NCBI GenBank assembly: GCA_905233515.1
Contig: CAJOEQ010000071.1
Coordinates: 1-5,593 of the forward strand
Reading direction: 5' to 3'
Length of the DNA stretch: 5,593 nt
Source of the DNA: an uncultured Synergistales bacterium
Lineage (GTDB): Bacteria > Synergistota > Synergistia > Synergistales > Aminobacteriaceae
Below, one piece after another: positions 1 through 5,593 of this stretch (the first letter of the stretch is position 1; the number at the start of each line of letters is the position of its first letter). Position numbers and translations under genes: made by a program. The notes below the pieces were generated by a model. It did no database searches. It saw nothing but the letters and a program-made list of their open reading frames with translations, and was not told the DNA's origin.

Positions 1-827
1 AATATAAACGATGATTTATGAATTTCACTCGTATAATATCGCGTATTATTAACACTTCTTAACGGCTTGGCCGGGTCATTATTATTATTCATTGAAGCGA
101 GTCCATATGTCCACATTCCTGAAGGATAAGTCGGAACGACTCCCCAGTAAAGTTTTACAAGCGGAAAAACTTTTCTCATTTCTCGTAAAGCCTGCTGCAT
201 TAAATCTTGATCAGTAAACGGGGACTCGGTCAATTCGCTCATCATTGCGTCAGGAGTCATGACTCTTTTTACGTCATTATAGAATCCAGATTGAAATAAT
301 CCCGCCGCAAAATCTACAGGATCAGTGCTGTCAATAATAACAACGTCAAATTTTTCTGAAGTCTCGCTAATAAATTTCATTGCGTCCATACATTTAAAAT
401 CTGATCTTGAATCACTGAATGAACATCCGGCAAAAGGCAAATATTTTTTTGAGCATTCTACGACTCTTGAGTCAATGTCAATTAACGTACATTTTTTAAC
501 GCAGTCATGTTTTAAGACCTCACGCATAATAGCACCATCGCCGCCGCCGATAATTAAAACTTTTTCGGGATTCTTATGCGCACATAACGGAACATGAGCC
601 ATCATTTCAGAGTAACAAAATTCGTCCTTCTCCGTTAATTGAAAAGCTCCGTCTAACATCATAGCCCGCCCGTATTCGTAGGTGTCAGCGATTAATAATT
701 CCTGATATTGAGTCTTCTCTGAGTGTATATATTCTTTAATTTTGAGTGAAAGAGTCAAATTATCAGTGCTGTATTCAGTCAGCCATAAGTCATTAAATCT
801 CTTAGGCCTTGTTACATATTCGCTCAT
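1..827 (-). CDS. speE: Spermidine synthase (polyamine aminopropyltransferase), C-terminus cut by window edge
   Basis: Transfers an aminopropyl group from decarboxylated S-adenosylmethionine to putrescine, giving spermidine and methylthioadenosine; cytoplasmic. The minus strand reads open for 275 codons from ATG at 827-825 to the window start. Visible family landmarks are an N-terminal beta region with LTEKDEF (64-70) and the YSEMMAHVPL segment (72-81). Further on come the nucleotide-binding GGGDG (94-98), LIDID (115-119, acidic residues that bind the aminopropyl donor), MDAM (147-150), the active-site DSTDP (166-170), and WTYGLAS (239-245). The C-terminal NTRYYTSEIHKSSF is close to the usual family end, so probably only 10-15 residues are missing (full length usually about 280-295). 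Ser73 stands where many bacterial homologues have His. The start overlaps the flavodiiron stop as ATGA and has AGGTGA 9 nt upstream, which supports translational coupling. No speD is visible here. Substrate preference (putrescine versus another amine) cannot be settled from sequence. Confidence 0.95.
   Translation of the reverse strand, partial: MSEYVTRPKRFNDLWLTEYSTDNLTLSLKIKEYIHSEKTQYQELLIADTYEYGRAMMLDGAFQLTEKDEFCYSEMMAHVPLCAHKNPEKVLIIGGGDGAIMREVLKHDCVKKCTLIDIDSRVVECSKKYLPFAGCSFSDSRSDFKCMDAMKFISETSEKFDVVIIDSTDPVDFAAGLFQSGFYNDVKRVMTPDAMMSELTESPFTDQDLMQQALREMRKVFPLVKLYWGVVPTYPSGMWTYGLASMNNNNDPAKPLRSVNNTRYYTSEIHKSSFI
78..89. repeat. Four-unit ATT/AAT trinucleotide run inside speE
   Basis: The plus strand has four consecutive ATT units, read on the minus strand as four AAT codons (Asn247-Asn250 of SpeE). 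They lie in a likely surface linker between the WTYGLAS strand and the C-terminal segment. The run is short and in frame, so length change by whole units would be tolerated. No function is implied. Confidence 0.5.
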
Positions 828-2014
828 GAGATTGCTTCACCTAAATTTAAGCCGAGTTCAAAGCATTTTTGCAGATCTTCAGGAGTCGGCGATGTAAATA
901 CTTCAATTTCTGGGTCAATTTTTGCGAGTTTAATTTTTTCAGCAAAAACCTGCAAAGCTGTTAAAGCTCCCTTGCTCCAGCTGTAAGAGCCTGCAATACC
1001 TAAAAATTTATTCTTAGGAGTGCGATTTAATAATTTCGAGCAAAGAGCATCCATCGGCGGGAATAATACCGTGTTATAAGTGCAAGCTAACAAAGCAAGA
1101 GCCTTATAACGCCAAATATCACGCAAAATACAAGAAATATCAGCTCTTGAGACATCATATAATCTGACATCTTTAATTTTTGCGCCGCTCAAACCTGCAC
1201 AAACAGCTTCAGCCATTCGCCTTGTATTTCCGTACATTGAGCCGTATACAACGACTGCACCCTGTTCGCCTTCCTGCCTGCTCCATTTGTCATAAAGATT
1301 TATAACTTGCTTAATATCTTCTCTGAATAGAGTCCCATGAGACGGGAATATATTTTTTATTTCAAGAGTGCCGAGTTTTCTTAATGCTCCCTGCACCATG
1401 TTTGAATATTTTGCTACGATTGCGGCGTAATATCTCAACATTTCATCTTCCCAGCGCGATTTATTTTTTTCGTCGTCAAAGATTCCTCCCTCATGAGCTC
1501 CGAATCCTCCGAATGAGTCATTAGAGAATAATACGCCCGTTGACGCGTCAAAAGTTACCATACTTTCAGGCCAATGAAGCATAGGGACTGTAGCAAATTT
1601 CAGAATATGCCCGCCTAAATCGAGAGTATCGCCGTCTTTCACTGTTATAATATCGTCTTCGATTCCGTGATAGCCTTTGAGTAACGGCATAGTCTTAGCA
1701 TTCCCGATAAATTTTAAAGCAGGCCATTTTGTTTTTAACTGGGCAATTAAACCGGCGTGATCGGGTTCCATGTGATTAATTACGAGATAATTTAACGCCC
1801 TCCCGTTGAGTGCCTGAGTCAATTTATTAATATATTCATCGAGCCAAGGCCCTTTTACTGTGTCAATAGCTGCAGCTGCATTTGTGCCGTTTACGAGATA
1901 TGCATTATATGCGACTCCTTGAGGCAGCGGCCATAATGACTCAAATAAATCTGTCTCATGATCATTTACTCCTACCCACCATGTATCTTTATTAGCTTGT
2001 ATTGCTTCATACAT
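824..2014 (-). CDS. fprA: Class A flavodiiron protein (oxygen / nitric oxide reductase)
   Basis: Cytoplasmic enzyme that reduces O2 to water and/or NO to N2O, protecting anaerobes; electrons usually arrive from a separate rubredoxin. The 396-residue length is typical of class A. The N-terminal metallo-beta-lactamase domain (about 1-250) keeps a complete diiron set: His81, Glu83, Asp85 with His86 in HMEPDH, then His147 (LHWPES), Asp166 (SNDSFG) and His226 (PSHG). The flavodoxin domain (about 252-396) has the FMN phosphate loop YGSMYGNT (257-264) and the ACTYNTVLFPPM segment (310-321). No C-terminal rubredoxin or flavin reductase domain follows, and no rubredoxin gene is in the window. The ATG at 2014 has GGGAG 11 nt upstream. 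The 50-bp gap to nth may hold a weak promoter. The stop is TGA, overlapping the speE start. O2 versus NO preference is not readable from sequence. The symbol follows common usage for this family. Confidence 0.95.
   Translation of the reverse strand: MYEAIQANKDTWWVGVNDHETDLFESLWPLPQGVAYNAYLVNGTNAAAAIDTVKGPWLDEYINKLTQALNGRALNYLVINHMEPDHAGLIAQLKTKWPALKFIGNAKTMPLLKGYHGIEDDIITVKDGDTLDLGGHILKFATVPMLHWPESMVTFDASTGVLFSNDSFGGFGAHEGGIFDDEKNKSRWEDEMLRYYAAIVAKYSNMVQGALRKLGTLEIKNIFPSHGTLFREDIKQVINLYDKWSRQEGEQGAVVVYGSMYGNTRRMAEAVCAGLSGAKIKDVRLYDVSRADISCILRDIWRYKALALLACTYNTVLFPPMDALCSKLLNRTPKNKFLGIAGSYSWSKGALTALQVFAEKIKLAKIDPEIEVFTSPTPEDLQKCFELGLNLGEAIS
837..842 (-). promoter_or_regulatory. Ribosome binding site for speE inside the flavodiiron gene
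   Basis: AGGTGA lies 9 nt before the speE ATG, within the last codons of the flavodiiron gene. Together with the ATGA stop/start overlap it fixes the speE start and suggests coupled translation. Confidence 0.6.
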
Positions 2015-2025
2015 GTTAAATAATT

Positions 2026-2032
2026 CTCCCTT
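2026..2032 (-). promoter_or_regulatory. Ribosome binding site for the flavodiiron gene
   Basis: AAGGGAG on the minus strand, with 11 nt between it and the ATG at 2014-2012. It is the clearest Shine-Dalgarno in the left half of the window and supports the chosen start. Confidence 0.7.
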
Positions 2033-2034
2033 CT

Positions 2035-2062
2035 ATAATACTTTCATAAAATAACGCAACAA
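2035..2062 (-). promoter_or_regulatory. Possible weak sigma70-type promoter upstream of the flavodiiron gene
   Basis: On the minus strand the nth/flavodiiron gap contains TTGTTG (2062-2057, 3 of 6 matches to the -35 consensus) and TATTAT (2040-2035, 5 of 6 matches to the -10 consensus), separated by 16 nt. Transcription would begin inside or next to the ribosome binding site, giving an almost leaderless message, which weakens the call. AT-rich spacers often produce such matches by chance. Confidence 0.2.
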
Positions 2063-2064
2063 TT

Positions 2065-2727
2065 TTAATATAAACTCGGGCAAATTTCAGCGAGAACGCA
2101 ATTTTTACAATCAGGCTTGCGAGAGTGGCAAATTTTCCGACCGTGTTCGATTATATTCACATGACCGCCCAGACATCTTTCATCAGGTATGATTAACTCA
2201 AGAAAGCGCGAAATATCTTCAGGTGATGAATTTTCCGGCATAATATCAAGACGCTTAATAATTCTTGTTATGTGAGTATCAACAGGGAACGCGGGCAATT
2301 TGAAATCAAATAACATCACGCAATTTACAGTCTTAGCACCGACTCCGGGTAAAGCACGCAAATATTTTCGCATGTCATGAAAATTTAATTTCGCAAGTTT
2401 CTTGATTGAGTATTCGCCAAAGTCTATAAAAATTTTATTCAAGATCTCTATAATTCTTGCTGCCTTAGTAGGACCGAGCCCCGCTGTCTTGATTGCTTGT
2501 TCGAGATTCTTTGTGCCTGCTTTCACGACTTCCGGCCAAGTTGGATATAAATTTTTTAGCTGTGTAAATGCTGCGTCGCGATTCTTGTCATTAGTATTCT
2601 GTGATAAAACAGTCAAAATCAGCCCGTCTAAAGGCTCATCATGTCCAAGTTCAGGCGGGCAGGCTTCATTGTGATAGATTTCTTCCAGTTTATCAAGAGT
2701 GTAAAAAATTTTGCTTATATGTTCCAT
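2065..2727 (-). CDS. nth: Endonuclease III (DNA N-glycosylase / AP lyase)
   Basis: Base-excision-repair enzyme that removes oxidised pyrimidines and nicks the resulting abasic site. At 220 residues it is the usual family length. The helix-hairpin-helix LPGVGAKT (126-133) carries the catalytic Lys132, and the catalytic Asp150 lies in PVDTH (148-152). The C-terminal [4Fe-4S] loop is complete: Cys200, Cys207, Cys210 and Cys216, spaced C-x6-C-x2-C-x5-C. The N-terminal motif LSQNTND (41-47) and the CVMLFDF stretch after the hairpin resemble the archaeal/thermophile-type branch more than E. coli Nth (LSAQATD). Substrate range may therefore differ, which is inference. It starts 18 bp after the protease gene, and no Shine-Dalgarno precedes its ATG, so translation may depend on coupling or an A/U-rich leader. 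The stop is TAA. No alternative Met lies near the start. Confidence 0.95.
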   Translation of the reverse strand: MEHISKIFYTLDKLEEIYHNEACPPELGHDEPLDGLILTVLSQNTNDKNRDAAFTQLKNLYPTWPEVVKAGTKNLEQAIKTAGLGPTKAARIIEILNKIFIDFGEYSIKKLAKLNFHDMRKYLRALPGVGAKTVNCVMLFDFKLPAFPVDTHITRIIKRLDIMPENSSPEDISRFLELIIPDERCLGGHVNIIEHGRKICHSRKPDCKNCVLAEICPSLY

Positions 2728-2739
2728 TTAAATTTAAAT
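2726..2739. repeat. 14-bp perfect AT palindrome over the nth start codon
   Basis: ATTTAAATTTAAAT reads the same on both strands, overlaps the nth start codon and fills most of the 18-bp gap after the protease gene. It contains only A and T, so chance is a real possibility. It could be an AT-rich protein-binding site, or simply an unstructured leader that helps ribosome entry where no Shine-Dalgarno is present. Confidence 0.35.
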
Positions 2740-2745
2740 AAAATA

Positions 2746-5289
2746 TTATTCTTGATTCTGTGATTGCTCAGAGTTTGAGTCAGGCGTTTGAGTTTTCTTG
2801 CGTTTCTTTCTGACATCACGCCCGAATTTCTTTTCAAGCCTAATGCTGTCACCGAGCATTTTCTTGAGTCTTGCTTTCACGAGTCCGTGAACAGTATCAT
2901 CACTGTATGAGCCGTTTTTTTTCTGACGACCTGCACGAACTCCGGTTAAAAGCTCAATGCCTTCATCAATAGTCTTAACTGCCCAGATAGAAAATTTTTT
3001 GTCTCGGACTGCATTAATAACTTCAGGATTTAGCATTAAGTGCCTGATATTTGACTCAGGAATCATAACGCCCTGATTTCCTGTTAAGCCTGTGAGCTTG
3101 CAAAACTCAAAGAAGCCTTCTATTTTCTCATTGACTCCCCCTATAGGCTGAACATTTCCGAATTGATCTACTGAGCCGGTTACAGCGATTCCCTGTTTTA
3201 ACGGCAAACCCGATAAAGCAGAGAGCAAACAATATAACTCAGTTGATGACGCGCTGTCTCCTTCAATGCCTGAATAATTCTGTTCAAATGTTATGTGAGC
3301 ACTTAGACTCAAGGGCATATCTTGAGCATATTTGCGGCCTAAATAACTAGAAAGAATCATCAAGCCTTTATTATGTATAGGGCCGGTCATTTTTACTTCA
3401 CGTTCGATATTTACGACTCCTTCTTGACCCATGAAAACATTTGCAGTTATTCGTGAAGGGTGGCCGAATCTCGAATCATTTAAATCAATCACTGATAAGC
3501 CGTTAATTTGTCCGATTGACTCGCCGTCGGTGTCGATTCTGAAAATCCCATCGCCGAAAGCACGCAATAATTTATCATGATAGAGTCCTGTTCTGTACTG
3601 TTTATGCTCAATTGCTTTAATTACATGTTCACGCGTTACGAATTCCGAATTTTTACCGGCAATATCTGCCCACGCATTAGACTCGATTAATAATTCCCGC
3701 AAATGTCCGACATCAATAGAGAGCAAATTTTGATCTTCAGCTTCACGGCTTGACCACTCTATAATTTCAGACAGTGCCGACGAGTCAAAAGGTTTCAAGT
3801 TTTCGCGCTTGATAACTTCAGCGATATATTTTGCCATACGCTTTTCACTTGCTATATTACGTGGCATATCGACATCAAAACTTGCTTTGATCTTGAAAAT
3901 TTTGCTGAATTCAGCGTCATAATACTGCAATAACTCATAAATATACGGAGTCCCAGTCATTATAATTTTCAAGTCCATTTTTATGGGAGCCGGCCTTAAT
4001 GACGCAACAGGGAGCGCGCCGTATTGTTCACCTAAATTCTCAATAGCAGCCTCACCAGTCCGCAAAATTCGCTTGATTGATTCCCATGCCATGAAATTCA
4101 TTAAAACTTTTTCAGCGTCTAATACTAGAAATCCTCCGTTAGCTTTGTGAAATGCTCCCGCTAAAATCCGCCTGAAATCAGTATATAAATAACCTTGATG
4201 GCTTTCATATTCGACTCGTCCTGAAAGATTATAATACGTGGGATTCGTCTCCCAGATAACCGGCGCACCTTTTGAGGGGTCATTGCTGACAAATAAATTT
4301 GCTTGATAGCGTGTAAAATCGACTTCTGCATTTTCTTCACGTGCAGCAGTAACAAAAGCTCCGAAATTTTCTATTACGTCATCTGACATTTTTGCGAACC
4401 AGTTTAATAATTGCTCATTGCCTGAGTATTTTTCGCAAATTTCATTCATTGACGGAGTTATAGCAGCTCTGCAAATTTCGGCCTCTAACTTGCTTAATTT
4501 GTCCTTAAGTGCCTTCTCCATGTCGCGAATCTCACGCATTCCCAGCAAAGTCCTTTGAGAAATTTTCTCGCTGGCTTCCTGAAATTTTTTTTGCTGTTCT
4601 GAGTCAAGAGATTCGTACTCTTCGGGCTTCATTTCGCGGATTATTTTTTTGCCGTTCTCGTCTTTATCAGCAATTAACGGAATATTAATAAAACCTTGCG
4701 GCGTTCTCTTGAGTGAAAATTTATCTTTAGCGGCCTTAGCTTTTAATTTGTCCATGATTGCGCCGGCTTTTTCCTGAAATTTTTTCACGTGAGAGGCTTT
4801 TGCGTCTTCATATTGACTCTGTTCAAATGCTTTGCTGATAGTAATCTTTAAATCTTTTAGCAATTCTTCGAGGTCATCAGCTAATTTTTGCCCTTTACCT
4901 GCAGGGACTGAGACGGCGAGGGGTTCACCGGGCTTATCGAAATTATACAAATAAAGCCAGTCATCAGGAGCAGGAAGAGTCTGGGCTTTACTCTGTAATC
5001 TTTCAAGAGCGTAACTAGTTCGACCGCTGCCGGGCTGACCCACTAAGAAAATATTATAACCTCGTCCATTTACAGCGAGTCCGAATTCCATAGCCTCGAC
5101 TGCTCTTTGCTGGCCGGGTAATCATTCAGGTTTACGGGGCTTTACGATATGAATATCATTTGTTGATGAAATTTTCCAGCTCTCAACGGGTTTTATTTTG
5201 CGTAGAGAGTCAGGGGATAATTTCCGCTTTGATAAAAATAAATCTGTTAAACTTGTTAAATTTTGCTGTGATTTAAATTTTCTGTTCAC
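2746..5289 (-). CDS. Lon-family ATP-dependent protease (COG1067 type), with an in-frame TGA at codon 56
   Basis: AAA+ serine protease predicted to unfold and degrade proteins in the cytoplasm. In full-length numbering (847 codons plus stop) the GQQRAVEAMEFGL element is at 59-71 and Walker A GQPGSGRT at 84-91. A long charged, coiled-coil-rich insertion spans about 130-275. HKANGGFLVLDAE with Walker B is near 381-393. The Lon proteolytic domain is near 590-785, with catalytic Ser679 in EGDSAS and Lys722 in GGVNEKIEGF. A basic tail with KKRKK then an S/Q/N-rich end closes the protein. Start: GTG at 5289-5287 is the only ATG/GTG/TTG/CTG codon between the upstream in-frame stop and the TGA, and an AAGGAG lies upstream. 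Codon 56 is TGA (5124-5122). If that is a true stop, the first downstream start is ATG at 5091-5089, giving a 781-residue protein that keeps Walker A and both catalytic residues but loses the GQxRA element. Nothing else in the frame is damaged. Confidence 0.88.
5122..5124 (-). other. In-frame TGA codon interrupting the Lon-family protease gene
   Basis: The codon falls between ...VKPRKPE and LPGQQRAVEAM, that is 55 codons after the GTG start and 11 codons before the first downstream ATG. A single base difference at 5122 (T to C on the plus strand) would give TGG (Trp), and other single changes would also restore sense. TGA is a genuine stop for the neighbouring flavodiiron gene, and the other genes here encode Trp by TGG. 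General code reassignment is therefore unlikely. Confidence 0.85.
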
Positions 5290-5302
5290 TATAAAAATTT
5301 TT

Positions 5303-5308
5303 CTCCTT
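5303..5308 (-). promoter_or_regulatory. Ribosome binding site for the protease gene, touching the upstream stop codon
   Basis: AAGGAG on the minus strand shares its first bases with the TAA that ends the upstream gene. The gap to the GTG at 5289 is 13 nt, longer than ideal. No other standard start codon is available in the frame, and the location between two tightly packed genes makes it believable. It points to initiation upstream of the TGA rather than at the ATG at 5091. Confidence 0.6.
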
Positions 5309-5593
5309 AGTCATTAAAGAATTCTTCAAGAGTTTTCTTTTTTGTTACTCGCTGCTTGAAAATATTAAACTTGTGAATAATATTAAAAGGATGATTTATA
5401 TATCTATAAATTCTATTTAGTACATATGTAAAATATGTCAAATCATGTTCCATAAGCCATAAAGTATAAATATACGCCCATCCTCCTTTGCTGCATCTTT
5501 TAAGAGGATTAGAAAATATATTCTCAATAAATTTTTTATAATTTGCGTATTCATTATCAGAATTTTTCCCCTGGGATTCAGTCTGCCACGGCT
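5307..5593 (-). CDS. C-terminal part of an unidentified protein (runs off the right edge)
   Basis: One minus-strand frame is open from the window edge to a TAA at 5309-5307, giving about 94 residues; the other two minus-strand frames contain several stops. I do not recognise the family. The fragment is rich in Asn, Lys, Ile, Tyr and Phe, with a hydrophobic, aromatic stretch GGWAYIYTLWLMEHDLTYF, then RIYRYINHPFNIIHKFNIF and a lysine-rich end KKKTLEEFFND. It has no clear transmembrane helix. GC is about 28% by hand count, lower than most sampled stretches of the protease gene. That composition is common in cell-surface or glycan-related genes and in transferred DNA, but this gives no function. 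The stop abuts the protease ribosome binding site, so the gene is probably the upstream member of the same transcript. Confidence 0.65.
   Translation of the reverse strand, partial: PWQTESQGKNSDNEYANYKKFIENIFSNPLKRCSKGGWAYIYTLWLMEHDLTYFTYVLNRIYRYINHPFNIIHKFNIFKQRVTKKKTLEEFFND

Noticed and set aside
325..597. Plus-strand open frame of 90 codons
   Set aside because: It lies opposite spermidine synthase, whose identity is certain; the translation matches nothing and the frame is a shadow.
824..826. An alternative genetic code with TGA as a sense codon
   Set aside because: TGA is the natural end of the flavodiiron gene at the family-typical length and forms the ATGA overlap with speE. The complete genes have no other internal TGA, and Trp is encoded by TGG throughout.
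2015..2064. A terminator between nth and the flavodiiron gene
   Set aside because: No GC-rich hairpin followed by a T run is visible on the minus strand in this 50-bp gap.
2402..2674. Plus-strand open frame of 90 codons with a hydrophobic start
   Set aside because: It lies opposite the conserved hairpin and N-terminal region of endonuclease III. The apparent membrane segment comes from the antisense of Leu/Lys-rich codons.
4161..4355. Minus-strand 64-codon frame inside the protease gene
   Set aside because: It overlaps the ATPase domain in another frame, has no ribosome binding site that I can see, and has no family resemblance.
5017..5040. Arg in place of the Walker A Lys (GQPGSGRT) as a sign of a dead ATPase
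   Set aside because: From general knowledge of the COG1067 proteases, GSGR or GTGR is common at this position, so it is probably normal for the family. An alignment would confirm this.
5085..5124. The in-frame TGA read as selenocysteine
   Set aside because: The position is not a known redox site of this family. By eye the bases just after the TGA form only 3-bp pairings, not the stable hairpin expected of a bacterial SECIS element. RNA folding and a search for selA/selB/selC would settle it.
824..5289. A novel defence or signalling cassette made of the protease, nuclease and flavoprotein genes
   Set aside because: Each gene is a full-length housekeeping or stress-response family with intact catalytic residues. 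There is no toxin, sensor, nucleotidyltransferase or mobile-element context.

Overview
The window holds five protein-coding genes, all on the minus strand and closely spaced, so they are probably co-transcribed from right to left. They are: the C-terminal end of an unidentified protein (5307-5593), a COG1067-type Lon-family ATP-dependent protease (2746-5289), an endonuclease III (2065-2727), a class A flavodiiron protein (824-2014) and spermidine synthase (1-827, running off the left edge). I see no RNA gene, mobile element, CRISPR array or convincing terminator. No stretch longer than 300 bases lacks a gene; the longest intergenic gap is 50 bp.

The organism is probably a moderately AT-rich anaerobic or microaerophilic bacterium. 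A flavodiiron oxygen/NO reductase without a rubredoxin domain, Shine-Dalgarno leaders and a compact operon fit anaerobic Firmicutes- or Synergistota-like gut or environmental bacteria. The lineage cannot be fixed from this sequence. GC is about 40-48% in most hand-counted samples but only about 28% in the right-hand partial gene.

Layout, in transcription order: the unknown gene ends in a TAA that touches the Shine-Dalgarno of the protease gene. The protease gene is followed after 18 bp by nth, then after 50 bp by the flavodiiron gene. The flavodiiron stop overlaps the speE start as ATGA. The products cover protein quality control, repair of oxidised bases, oxygen/NO removal and polyamine synthesis. 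Read together this is a plausible housekeeping and oxidative-stress set, but that link is inference.

The most notable feature is an in-frame TGA at codon 56 of the protease gene (5122-5124). It lies just before the conserved GQxRA element, and the reading frame is intact and family-like on both sides. It could be a real nonsense mutation, a sequencing or assembly error, or read-through. General reassignment of TGA is unlikely because the flavodiiron gene uses TGA as its stop. I found no previously undescribed system; the genes are recognisable families apart from the right-edge fragment.
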